NCBI RefSeq assembly: GCF_042685365.1
Contig: NZ_JBHUMY010000008.1
Coordinates: forward strand, 40,054-104,053
Source: Paenibacillus_AP thailandensis
Lineage (GTDB): Bacteria; Bacillota; Bacilli; Paenibacillales; Paenibacillaceae
Length of the DNA: 64,000 bases
Direction of reading: 5' to 3'
Shown: one piece after another, positions 26,276 through 34,015 of the stretch
Numbering within the stretch: the stretch's first letter is position 1
Layout of the letters: every line of letters starts with the position of its first letter
Program-made: the position numbers and the translations under genes
Notes under the pieces: generated by a model
What the model saw: the letters and a program-made list of their open reading frames with translations, nothing else
Told to the model about the DNA's origin: nothing
The model's database searches: none

Positions 26276-26304
26276 TTGTGAACCGATTCATAATCGGCTA
26301 TCAT
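26276..26304 (+). promoter_or_regulatory. Promoter of the ArsR-like gene with internal operator
   Basis: TTGTGA, 17-base spacer, TATCAT. The spacer holds the inverted repeat CCGATT-CAT-AATCGG (26283-26297), a likely autoregulatory site. Confidence 0.6.
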
Positions 26305-26365
26305 AAATTAATACCTGTATGATTTGTGCTTTTGTTAACAAATCGCTATCGTCGGAGGAATGAAA

Positions 26366-27316
26366 TTGAGAATAGATTTGACGGAACAGAACTTGCATAT
26401 ATTCGAGGCGATATCCAGCAACGTGCGCATTCAAATCGTGCACCTGCTGTCTCAGAAATCGATGAATATTAAGGAATTGGCGGAGGCTCTCGGCCTTAGC
26501 AGCGCCATCATGACGATGCATGTCCGTAAACTGGAGAAAGCGGGGATCGTCGAATCGGAGATGAGCCCGGGCAAAGGCGGAGCGGCTCAGAAGGTGTGCT
26601 CTCTTATTATGGACAATTTGGAGATCGCTTTCCCGATCAAAGACGTCATCCCGCGCGAAGTCCGCAAGACGGAAGTGTCCATCGGTCACTTTACCGACGT
26701 CCAAATCCAGCCGACATGCGGGATATGCACGCGCGATTCGGTCATCGGCATTTTCGACGACCCCCGTTACTTCCTGGACCCCGACCGGTTGAACGCCAAA
26801 ATTTTATGGTTCGGGCAAGGATATGTCGAATACAAAATTCCGAATTATTTAATGGGGGACGAAATTCCGGAGGAGCTTGAAATTTCGATGGAAATTTCTT
26901 CGGAGGCCCCGCTTACCAACAACCATTGGCCTTCCGACATTACGTTTTTCGTCAACAACGTGAAGGTGGGCATGTGGACGAGCCCCGGTGACTTCGGCGG
27001 CAAGGGCAAGCTGAATCCGCCCTGGTGGTTTGAGAGCGTCAACCAATACGGCTTGCTGAAGCATTTGATCATCAAAAAAGAAGGAACCTTCATGGACGGT
27101 ATCAAGCTATCCGACGTCACGATCGACGATATCGGGATCCGCAACAGCTATTGGTCGTTTCGGATCGCCGTACTGGAGGATGCGGAGCATATCGGCGGCG
27201 TAACCCTGTTCGGTTCCGGCTTCGGCAACCATAACCAGGATATTATATTCCGCCTCTATTATTCTAAGGCGAAGCAGGCGGAAACGGCTGCGGCGGCGGC
27301 GAACAAAGAAAGTTAG
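26366..27316 (+). CDS. ArsR-family HTH regulator with large C-terminal domain
   Basis: About 316-aa regulator: N-terminal ArsR winged HTH (NVRIQIVHLLSQKSMNIKELAEALGLSSAIMTMHVRKLEKAGIVESEMSPGKGG, about residues 17-72) joined to a roughly 230-residue domain rich in beta strands with a CGICTRD motif near residue 116, far larger than metal-sensing ArsR proteins and of unknown ligand. The preferred start is TTG 26366, seven bases after GGAGG; the ATG at 26360 is only one base from it. It lies beside the GH43/GH51/transporter genes and is probably their sugar-responsive regulator. Confidence 0.82.
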   Translation: MRIDLTEQNLHIFEAISSNVRIQIVHLLSQKSMNIKELAEALGLSSAIMTMHVRKLEKAGIVESEMSPGKGGAAQKVCSLIMDNLEIAFPIKDVIPREVRKTEVSIGHFTDVQIQPTCGICTRDSVIGIFDDPRYFLDPDRLNAKILWFGQGYVEYKIPNYLMGDEIPEELEISMEISSEAPLTNNHWPSDITFFVNNVKVGMWTSPGDFGGKGKLNPPWWFESVNQYGLLKHLIIKKEGTFMDGIKLSDVTIDDIGIRNSYWSFRIAVLEDAEHIGGVTLFGSGFGNHNQDIIFRLYYSKAKQAETAAAAANKES

Positions 27317-27326
27317 GGGCTGCGGT

Positions 27327-27366
27327 TAAACCCTGATTTCCATCCGCTTAGGAAGTCAGGGTTTTA
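27327..27366. terminator. Bidirectional terminator
   Basis: AACCCTGA/TCAGGGTT stem with an additional TTCC/GGAA pair and a loop; TTTTAG follows on the plus strand and an A-rich run gives T on the minus strand. Confidence 0.8.
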
Positions 27367-27396
27367 GCATGCCGTCGTTCAACCCGCAGACCTATC

Positions 27397-27477
27397 TCAT
27401 CCCATTAAGCGTCGAATCAACCAAGGCTTAATAAGCGGTAACACCGCGGCCGGCTGCATAGCTTTCGTATGGTCCAT
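27397..27477 (-). CDS. Possible 26-aa peptide
   Basis: Short frame MDHTKAMQPAAVLPLIKPWL... with AGAGG seven bases before its ATG, placed 29 bases after the GTP cyclohydrolase-like gene and before a shared terminator. The second half is hydrophobic and ends in basic residues, as in small membrane-associated peptides. Not recognised; could be fortuitous. Confidence 0.35.
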   Translation of the reverse strand: MDHTKAMQPAAVLPLIKPWLIRRLMG

Positions 27478-27506
27478 GCCGCATCCTCTTAGCATAGTTT
27501 TTCCCG

Positions 27507-28244
27507 CTATTCGTTGGGGCAGCCTCCGTTGGCCAAGTGGCCGGACCGTCTGACTTTCGTCTGTAAATATTTTTCGTTGAATTCGGATACGTCCCCCCAC
27601 AACGAAATCCGCCGTTCCACGTTCATTCCGGCGCTCCGGAGCGCTTCAAGCTTCCGCGGGTTATTCGTAATAAGCGTTACCGGCTTATCCCGAAGCGCGC
27701 GAAGCACGGCGATGGCATCGCCGTAATGGCGGGCGTCGTCCGCAAAACCAAGCTTCAAATTGGCGTCCACCGTATCGAAGCCCTTCTCCTGAAGCAAGTA
27801 AGCCATCGCTTTGCTGAACAGTCCGATGCCCCTTCCTTCATGATTGGCCAAATAAAACAAGGCGCCGGCGCCATGGTCGGCAATCATTTGAAGCGATTGA
27901 TGGAGCTGGTATCCGCAGTCGCACCGTTTGCTTCCGAAGATGTCGCCGGTATGGCATATGCTGTGGAGACGGACGTAAACGCTGTCCGCTTGTTCGAAAT
28001 CGCCGTAAACAAGGACGCTGGATTGCTGCATTTCGGCCAAGTTATGATCGGAAAGCTTCCGGATCATCGATGCCAAGTCGTGCGCGCGCTCCTTGCAATT
28101 CAACCAGCAATACCATTGAAATACGTATGTTTCATCGTTCAAGTTGATGGGAAGCCGAATCGGGCCCACCAAATAGATGAATTTGTTATGCCTTTCAATC
28201 TCACGGATTTTATGCCGTAGCGCATCGATGACGCTCTGATCCAT
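27507..28244 (-). CDS. GTP cyclohydrolase II-like protein
   Basis: About 245 aa with the GTP cyclohydrolase II core: zinc Cys97, Cys108 and Cys110 in HSICHTGDIFGSKRCDCG, EGRGIGL near 136-142, DTVDANLKLGFADDARHYG, and LITNNPRKLEALRSAG. GTP cyclohydrolase II opens GTP to start riboflavin synthesis. Differences from the standard enzyme: about 50 extra N-terminal residues, no RibB fusion, and ANHEGRG where the usual motif is RQEGRG. It may therefore be a specialised paralogue. ATG 28244 follows GGGAGGGG. Confidence 0.8.
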   Translation of the reverse strand: MDQSVIDALRHKIREIERHNKFIYLVGPIRLPINLNDETYVFQWYCWLNCKERAHDLASMIRKLSDHNLAEMQQSSVLVYGDFEQADSVYVRLHSICHTGDIFGSKRCDCGYQLHQSLQMIADHGAGALFYLANHEGRGIGLFSKAMAYLLQEKGFDTVDANLKLGFADDARHYGDAIAVLRALRDKPVTLITNNPRKLEALRSAGMNVERRISLWGDVSEFNEKYLQTKVRRSGHLANGGCPNE

Positions 28245-28397
28245 AAGTCCCCTCCCCAAACCGTTTCGTTAGCGACGCTTCCCGAACTAAACTTATTTCC
28301 TTCGTGTCGACTTAGTGTGCGCAGCCCGTTGCCGCCGTATTCCACGTATGGCGGAGCCGCATCGATGCCACCCTATTGACGAAAGGAGCTGTGATTC

Positions 28398-28535
28398 ATG
28401 ACGACCTCGAAAAACCGCCGGGAAAACCGTTGGCATCAACGCAAGCATAATCAGAATCCCCATGGAAAAGTAAAGTCGTTCGATGAGCTGGCGGCCGGCC
28501 CTTCGGCATCCCGGACCCCAAAAGACGAGTTTTAA
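28398..28535 (+). CDS. Small basic hypothetical protein (45 aa)
   Basis: Frame of 45 codons beginning MTTSKNRRENRWHQRKHN, with AAGGAG ten bases before the ATG and a strong terminator just after the stop. Rich in Arg, Lys, His and Asn, soluble, no recognised family. Ribosome site plus terminator make a real gene likely. Divergent from the GTP cyclohydrolase-like gene. Confidence 0.6.
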   Translation: MTTSKNRRENRWHQRKHNQNPHGKVKSFDELAAGPSASRTPKDEF

Positions 28536-28559
28536 CGCCATCATTTTCAATCCTTCATG

Positions 28560-28606
28560 CAAAAAAACCTTCAATTCCGCTCTATCGCGGGATTGAAGGT
28601 TTTCTC
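28560..28606. terminator. Bidirectional terminator
   Basis: AACCTTCAATTCCGC pairs with GCGGGATTGAAGGTT (one mismatch), flanked by an A run and TTTTCTCTTT. It lies between the small basic protein gene and the convergent agarase-like gene. Confidence 0.85.
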
Positions 28607-28664
28607 TTTAGCGATTTATCAAGCCGATTAATCCAAAGCGCCGTATCTCTTTCCGGGCTGGGAT

Positions 28665-30755
28665 TTACTTCCCCCCGCCGCTCGCATGAACGGCTTCCAG
28701 GCCTGCATTAACGGACTTCATGATTGACACCATATCGGTATAGGGCTGATCCTGCTGGTTGACGAGCCCGGTATTATAATTTTCGCCGTCCGAACGTCCG
28801 GTAACCGCTTGGTCGTAATATTTGAACCAGCCCGATCCGACGAACAGCGGATGTGCCGCCTGCCTTTCCACGAACGACTTAAACGCTTTGCCCCGGTCCG
28901 CTATCGTCGCTACGCTCGTGGCTGCGTTGACCGACGACAAGCCGCGGCCGTTTGCGCTGAAGGCGAATTCCAGGTTCAACAGCGGCTTGCCGAAAGCCGC
29001 GTACCTTGAAATCCAGCTTGGGTCGTTCGCGTAATAGTCCACGGAAAAAGCGTCTACATACGGCATGGCTGCCGAATCCCAAGCCAGACTGGTCCGCCAG
29101 GTAGGAACGACGGAAGCCCCAAGGAATAAATGATTGCCGTCGTACTTATCGATGATGCTGTTTACGGTCGAGAAGTATGTCCGGGATGCAACCTTTATAA
29201 AGGCCGATACGTCCGCATCCGGTACCTTGTCGATCGCGATGGATAGATTCTTCAATGCCTCAAACGACCCCGCCTTCGTGCCGAGCAGCCGGTTGACGGC
29301 GGCAATATCGTTATTGTACCGGGGAGCCAAAAAATCGACGAAGGCGCTTTTGGCCTCAGACGTTGCGTCATATGTCAAAATCTCTTTGACGATATCGGCG
29401 TTCCAGCCGGCCTCGTTATCGTACGTGTAGCCGATCAGCCACGGATCGTTTTTCGCTTTTTCCAACTGCGGTCTCAACGCGGCTTCGATCTTGAACGGCG
29501 TCTCCGGGTCGAACACGTCGTAGGTCCATAGAATCCGCTTTAAGCTCGCCGGGTCCTGCAATACGTGAATATACGGGAACGTGACGTTATAGGGCCTGGT
29601 CCATTTGCTGAAGGCGTTGAAGCCCCAATCGATCAGCCGTTTCTTGGTGATGTCGCCCCATTTCGCCTCATAATCGCTGCCGTATTTCCGCATGACGTTG
29701 GCGACGACGAAGCTTACTCTTTCGCCGCTAGAGTCCTTCGCGTACGCGGGAGCGTAAGCGTCCGGATCGGGCAGCTCCTCGAATACTTGCCTTGGGGTAA
29801 CGCCGTCCTGCTTCTTGAGCGGGGTTCCGTACCCGGGCTCCCACAGGCTTGCGGCGTCCACGCCCTTCAGAATAAATTTAAAGCCGTCCGGCGTAATAAA
29901 CCACCACTTGCCGTCGATCCGCTCCAGCCTGAAATAGCCGGTGGCGGCGTATTGTCCTCCAGCCTTGATGCCGCCGTATGGATCGTATCGATCCGGATCC
30001 AGCGCGACGTTTGCGAGCGCGGCCGATTCCTCCGCGTATTCCTTCCGCAATTGCGCGTCGCTCGTCACCTTGCCCGCCCATGCTTCGTAAAGCCATTGTC
30101 CGTATCTATCGACCATCAAAGCGTCCTTCTGCAGCTCGGCCTTCATCTGCTGGGCGGAAAGCGCCGGCCCGGGATCATGTCCCGTGTCTCCCGTGCCTTG
30201 ATAGATTTCGATTCGGGGAAGCGGAATATGCTGATAGGAATGGGACCGCTTAATTTCGACCACAATGTATCTGGCTATTTTGTTCCCCATCGGGATTGTC
30301 GCAGCAAAGTTCAAATCCGATCCGGCTTTCACCTGCTTGCCCGCGATAGTGTAGCGATCGGATACAGCCTCGGGACGGTATCGGACCGTAAGCTCCTTAA
30401 ATCCCCAATAGCTGTTGGGCGCATTCATCGCGATATTGATATTTTTGATCGGGTAATCTTTCAACAGATCGATGGCGACTTGTACCGTTCCTTTGGCCTT
30501 CGCGCTTCCCATCCATCCCCCGTAAGCGGTCGATAATCGGCCAGGGACGGCGCCGTTAGCCGAGGAAATAAGCCCGGTTGCCCCTTTATCCGGAGCTTGG
30601 CCCGCATCCGGGGCGGGGCTATAGTAATAGTTCCAGCTTCGGAGAGCCTGGTCTTGTGCCTGAACGCCTTGAGCGGGAACGAATGACGCCGCCACGGCTA
30701 ACGCCACAAATAACGTCCACAGCCTCCCTTGATTCCTTTTGCTTATGTTCCGCAT
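28665..30755 (-). CDS. Secreted agarase-like glycoside hydrolase
   Basis: About 696 aa. N-terminal signal peptide (LWTLFVALAVAASFVPAQGVQA, cleavage near residue 33), a beta-rich region to about 190 resembling a carbohydrate-binding or sugar-binding module, then a catalytic (beta/alpha)8 domain that begins with GKWWFITPDGFKFILKGVDA, a signature of beta-agarase-type (GH50-like) enzymes. Candidate acid/base Glu448 in GYTYDNEAGW and nucleophile Glu596 in PLLNLEFAF. It probably cleaves an extracellular galactan or related polysaccharide; agar itself is not implied. The ATG at 30755 follows GAGGTGG. Monocistronic. Confidence 0.82.
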   Translation of the reverse strand: MRNISKRNQGRLWTLFVALAVAASFVPAQGVQAQDQALRSWNYYYSPAPDAGQAPDKGATGLISSANGAVPGRLSTAYGGWMGSAKAKGTVQVAIDLLKDYPIKNINIAMNAPNSYWGFKELTVRYRPEAVSDRYTIAGKQVKAGSDLNFAATIPMGNKIARYIVVEIKRSHSYQHIPLPRIEIYQGTGDTGHDPGPALSAQQMKAELQKDALMVDRYGQWLYEAWAGKVTSDAQLRKEYAEESAALANVALDPDRYDPYGGIKAGGQYAATGYFRLERIDGKWWFITPDGFKFILKGVDAASLWEPGYGTPLKKQDGVTPRQVFEELPDPDAYAPAYAKDSSGERVSFVVANVMRKYGSDYEAKWGDITKKRLIDWGFNAFSKWTRPYNVTFPYIHVLQDPASLKRILWTYDVFDPETPFKIEAALRPQLEKAKNDPWLIGYTYDNEAGWNADIVKEILTYDATSEAKSAFVDFLAPRYNNDIAAVNRLLGTKAGSFEALKNLSIAIDKVPDADVSAFIKVASRTYFSTVNSIIDKYDGNHLFLGASVVPTWRTSLAWDSAAMPYVDAFSVDYYANDPSWISRYAAFGKPLLNLEFAFSANGRGLSSVNAATSVATIADRGKAFKSFVERQAAHPLFVGSGWFKYYDQAVTGRSDGENYNTGLVNQQDQPYTDMVSIMKSVNAGLEAVHASGGGK

Positions 30756-30971
30756 CGATAACCACCTCAACAGTAGTCATCGTCATCCGGAAGCAGGTTC
30801 ATTAGCCCTAGAGCGGCATATTCGCGGGATAAACCCCGATTTAAAGCAAAAATGATTCTTTAGTCGCAAGGATGACGCAGGCTTGTCAGGAGCTTGCCAT
30901 TCTCAAGATCAGCTAAAAAGTCCGATCCGATTTTCTTTTTCTCTTCTGGGGGCCTTTAGCCTAATGCGCGT

Positions 30972-31012
30972 AAAAAAAGCTGCCGTAACCGCAAGTAAGC
31001 GGACGGCAGCTT
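30972..31012 (-). terminator. Terminator of csoR-copZ
   Basis: AAGCTGCCGT/ACGGCAGCTT stem extended by CCGC/GCGG, followed by seven T on the minus strand. Confidence 0.92.
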
Positions 31013-31041
31013 CGATATCGCAAAGCGGGGTTCAACCGTGA

Positions 31042-31245
31042 TTAGGAGACGACATCATAGCCTTGCTCTTCGATCGCTTCCTTGATCCGGTTAAGCGTTA
31101 CGGACGATTCGTCGAATCGTACCTCTACCTTGCCGGCGGCCAAATCGACCTTGCCGGTTGCCCCGACATTCGACAGCGCCTTCTCGACCGCGTTAACGCA
31201 ATGGCCGCAAGACATTCCTTCCACCTTCAAAGTCGCGTTCGTCAT
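31042..31245 (-). CDS. copZ: Copper chaperone CopZ
   Basis: 67-aa heavy-metal-associated domain with the Cu(I)-binding motif GMSCGHC (residues 10-16) and the typical ferredoxin-like fold ending EAIEEQGYDVVS. It carries cytosolic copper to a CopA ATPase, which is not in the window. It lies 17 bases after csoR and is cotranscribed. AAAGGAG precedes the start. Confidence 0.95.
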   Translation of the reverse strand: MTNATLKVEGMSCGHCVNAVEKALSNVGATGKVDLAAGKVEVRFDESSVTLNRIKEAIEEQGYDVVS

Positions 31246-31262
31246 TTGCCGTGCACTCTCCT

Positions 31263-31613
31263 TTATTTCATCAATTTATGAACCGTCGTCAGCAGCTCGT
31301 CGATTACTTCGCTTTCCCCTGCTTGAATCCGTTCGATTACGCAGCTCTTCAAATGCCCTTCGAGCAGCAGCTTCCCTACGCTGTTAAGCGCCGATTGAAC
31401 CGCCGATATTTGATTCAGGACGTCGTCGCAATACGTGTCCTTCTCGATCATTGCCTTCACGCCGCGAATTTGGCCTTCGATCCGGTTAAGTCTCGATATC
31501 AAGTTCGCTTTCATTTTGTCCGAATGATGGCTTTTTCTTTCTTCGCCGTTATGGCACGCGTCGTGCGATTCGCCGCAATGCGCCTGCTCGGGCGCTTCCA
31601 ATGATTTTTCCAT
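31263..31613 (-). CDS. csoR: Copper-sensing repressor CsoR
   Basis: 116-aa all-helical DUF156 repressor. The copper ligands are visible: Cys62 (DTYCDD), His87 and Cys91 (EGHLKSC). The first 30 residues form a His/Cys-rich extension (AHCGESHDACHNGEERKSHH) that is longer than in Bacillus CsoR and could bind extra metal. The ATG at 31613 lies seven bases after GGGAGG; earlier in-frame Met codons overlap that site. Copper releases CsoR from its operator and derepresses csoR-copZ. Confidence 0.93.
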   Translation of the reverse strand: MEKSLEAPEQAHCGESHDACHNGEERKSHHSDKMKANLISRLNRIEGQIRGVKAMIEKDTYCDDVLNQISAVQSALNSVGKLLLEGHLKSCVIERIQAGESEVIDELLTTVHKLMK

Positions 31614-31617
31614 CGCC

Positions 31618-31634
31618 ATACCTCCCGGGGGTAT
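31618..31634. promoter_or_regulatory. Second CsoR-like inverted repeat over the ribosome site
   Basis: ATACCTCCCGGGGGTAT: ATACC and GGTAT arms with a self-complementary centre, overlapping the csoR Shine-Dalgarno. It resembles the G/C-tract CsoR operator upstream and may add repression. Confidence 0.45.
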
Positions 31635-31648
31635 CATCTAATACTGTT

Positions 31649-31677
31649 ATCATATCATACCCCTATAGGGTACTCAA
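31649..31677 (-). promoter_or_regulatory. csoR: csoR-copZ promoter with CsoR operator
   Basis: On the minus strand TTGAGT, 17-base spacer, TATGAT. The spacer contains TACCC/GGGTA arms around CTATA (31658-31672 on the plus strand), the classic CsoR operator form. Confidence 0.82.
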
Positions 31678-32178
31678 GCGGAACGGCGCTAACCGTTACT
31701 ATTTTGCTGCGGCCTGCATCTTTTCAATCCTTTACAGCTATGTTACGATCCTCGTAGCCGAGTCATGACTTTTATTGCCGGATGGCTGTCCTGACGCTCA
31801 TGCCGCTTTCCCGGTCCATGCTCAATCTATTTTTTGCATAGTTTTGAAAGCGCTAACTTCATCTATATAAGTTGAACTGAACGTTGACACGCATTCCATT
31901 CCGAAAGGGATTCCCTTGAAGCTTCGGACAGCTGGTTTTAAGTTTCTTTCATGGAATTGGCCTTCGGAATATAGGTTCCGTTAGAACGGACATTGTTTTA
32001 CAACGGAATTTGTCCCGGGTTAATATCCCAATAACAAATATCCGTTACGCTGAACCGTAAACGGTCTATTCCCCAAAAAGCGAAAATAAGTTATGCAGCT
32101 GCTTCCAACTGCTTTCCGGGGACCCCTATCACCGCCGTGAAGAAGATGTCCATTTTAACCAGAGAGGATCTGATTGTA
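31678..32178 (+). other. Long upstream region of the glycerophosphodiesterase gene
   Basis: About 500 bases without a gene. It contains a promoter with cre site at 31844-31871 and then a 300-base leader with inverted segments around TTCCGTT/AACGGA (31977-32012). No riboswitch class was recognised; the leader length suggests post-transcriptional control. Confidence 0.5.
31844..31871 (+). promoter_or_regulatory. Probable promoter with cre site upstream of the phosphodiesterase gene
   Basis: TTGAAA, 16-base spacer, TATAAG; TGAAAGCGCTAACT (31845-31858) overlaps the -35 and matches the CcpA consensus except the last base. Confidence 0.6.
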
Positions 32179-32916
32179 ATGCCAAACTCCCAGCCAATCA
32201 ATTTTGCCCATCGGGGCGCTTCGGGTTATTGCCCGGAAAATACGATGGCCGCGTTCGCCAAAGCTTTGGAGCTTGGGGCAAACGGCATCGAAACGGATGT
32301 GCAGATGACCAAAGACGGACGCCTCGTCCTGATCCACGACGAAACGTTGAAGCGTACGGCGGGAGCGGACGTCTGGGTGAAGGACATAACGTTCGATGAG
32401 CTGCAGAAGCTGGACGCCGGCAGCTGGTACGACGAACGGTTCGCCGGAGAACGGGTGCCTGCGCTCGAAGAGCTGCTGGAGCTTGTACGCGGCACAGATA
32501 CGATCGTAAACATCGAGCTTAAAAACGGGCTTGTTCCGTACCCCGAACTGGAAAGCAAAGTCATCGCCGCAGTTCGGGAATTCAAATGGGAAGATCGCAC
32601 AATTATTTCCAGCTTCAACCACTATTCGCTTGCGTTGTGCAACCAGCTGGCCCCGGAAATCGCGACGGGCGTACTGTATATGGAAGGCTTGTACCGACCG
32701 TGGGAATATGCGGCCGCTTTCGGAGCCTCCGCGCTTCACCCTTACCGTTACACGGTTAAAGCGGAATGGGTTGCCGAAGCCGCCGCCAAAGGCATAAGCT
32801 GCAATCCATTCACCGTCAACGAGCCGGATGAAATGATCCGGTTAATCGAAGCCGGCGTATCGGGAATTATAACGGACTACCCCGACCGGCTTGCCGCTTT
32901 GCTTCGCCGAAACTAA
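32179..32916 (+). CDS. Glycerophosphodiester phosphodiesterase
   Basis: About 245-aa cytoplasmic GDPD TIM barrel that hydrolyses glycerophosphodiesters to glycerol-3-phosphate and an alcohol. Catalytic and metal residues: His-Arg in NFAHRGASGYCPENT, Glu-Asp in IETDVQ, His in LIHDETLKR, Glu in VNIELK. No signal peptide, so it acts on imported or lipid-derived diesters (YqiK-like). The start is uncertain: ATG 32179 begins MPNSQPINFAHRG; GTG 32137 lacks a ribosome site. A strong terminator follows at 33019. Confidence 0.9.
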   Translation: MPNSQPINFAHRGASGYCPENTMAAFAKALELGANGIETDVQMTKDGRLVLIHDETLKRTAGADVWVKDITFDELQKLDAGSWYDERFAGERVPALEELLELVRGTDTIVNIELKNGLVPYPELESKVIAAVREFKWEDRTIISSFNHYSLALCNQLAPEIATGVLYMEGLYRPWEYAAAFGASALHPYRYTVKAEWVAEAAAKGISCNPFTVNEPDEMIRLIEAGVSGIITDYPDRLAALLRRN

Positions 32917-33018
32917 ACCGCTTATACTTGGCGTTCGCGAGCAGCCGGTCAGCCGGCCTCCGATCCAAGCGTTCATGTGCACGATTAAGCTTATCCTCTT
33001 GATTTGGTTTGCCTTTCC

Positions 33019-33054
33019 AGCCTTCGGAAGCTTTGTCTTCCGAAGGCTTTTTTT
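33019..33054 (+). terminator. Terminator after the phosphodiesterase gene
   Basis: Perfect 12-bp stem AGCCTTCGGAAG/CTTCCGAAGGCT with a 6-base loop, followed by seven T. Confidence 0.93.
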
Positions 33055-33135
33055 GCCCGCTTGGTGAATACCCGCCGTTGCCAAAAGACCAATATAAAAC
33101 AGAACGACGGAAAAGACACGATGGAGGTATTCCCG

Positions 33136-34011
33136 ATGACGAACCAACAAACAGCGCCGCAGCAGCCGAAATTCCCGCCCCAGCACCAGAATCGCCAGCC
33201 CGGCATCGAATCGGAGATGAATCCGCTGCCGGTTTTTCAATCCGACACGTACAAGCCCGCGGGCAAGCTTGCGAACAAAACCGCCGTTATTACCGGCGGA
33301 GACAGCGGCATCGGGCGAGCCGTTGCCGTTGCTTTCGCCAAAGAAGGGGCCAATGTCGCCATTGTATATTTGGATGAACATGAGGATGCCGCGCTGACGA
33401 AAGCCGAGGTCGGAAAAGCGGGGGCGAAATGCCTGCTGCTGCCGGGCAACATCGGCGACGAGGTGTTCTGCACGAACGTTGTCCAGCAGACGATACAAGC
33501 TTTCGGCGGCTTGAATATCGTCGTCAACAACGCCGCCGAGCAGCATCCGCAGAATAAATTCGAAGACATTACGGCGGACCAGCTGATGCGTACCTTTAGC
33601 ACGAACGTCTTTGGCATGTTTTATATGACCAAAGCCGCCGTGCCTTACCTCCAGCCCGGTTCGGCCGTCATTAATACGACTTCGATTACGGCTTACAAAG
33701 GAAACCCGACCTTAATCGACTACTCCGCAACCAAAGGCGCCATGGTTTCGTTCACCCGCTCCTTGTCCGCGCATTTGGTTTCGCGCGGCATCCGGGTCAA
33801 TGCTGTAGCGCCCGGCCCGATCTGGACGCCTCTTATTCCTTCGACGTTTCAACCGCACGAGGTCGAAACGTTCGGCTCCGACACGCCGATGGGGCGCGCC
33901 GGTCAACCGTTCGAGCTGGCGCCGGCTTACGTCTATTTGGCCTCGGACGATTCCAGCTATGTAACGGGACAAGTCCTGCATGTAAACGGAGGAACCGTAG
34001 TCAACGGGTAA
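33136..34011 (+). CDS. SDR family oxidoreductase (GSP39-like)
   Basis: 291-aa short-chain dehydrogenase of the general-stress-protein-39 (YdaD/YhdF) type, recognised by the Pro/Gln-rich N-terminal tail before the Rossmann core. TGxxxGIG as TGGDSGIGR, NNAA as VVNNAAEQH, catalytic Ser in NTTSITAYKG and YxxxK as YSATKG, and the C-terminal ASDDSSYVTGQVLHVNGG. ATG 33136 is eight bases after GGAGG. Relatives are induced by general stress and sporulation; the substrate is unknown. Its stop is 4 bases from the stop of the convergent oxidoreductase gene. Confidence 0.93.
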   Translation: MTNQQTAPQQPKFPPQHQNRQPGIESEMNPLPVFQSDTYKPAGKLANKTAVITGGDSGIGRAVAVAFAKEGANVAIVYLDEHEDAALTKAEVGKAGAKCLLLPGNIGDEVFCTNVVQQTIQAFGGLNIVVNNAAEQHPQNKFEDITADQLMRTFSTNVFGMFYMTKAAVPYLQPGSAVINTTSITAYKGNPTLIDYSATKGAMVSFTRSLSAHLVSRGIRVNAVAPGPIWTPLIPSTFQPHEVETFGSDTPMGRAGQPFELAPAYVYLASDDSSYVTGQVLHVNGGTVVNG

Positions 34012-34015
34012 GTGC

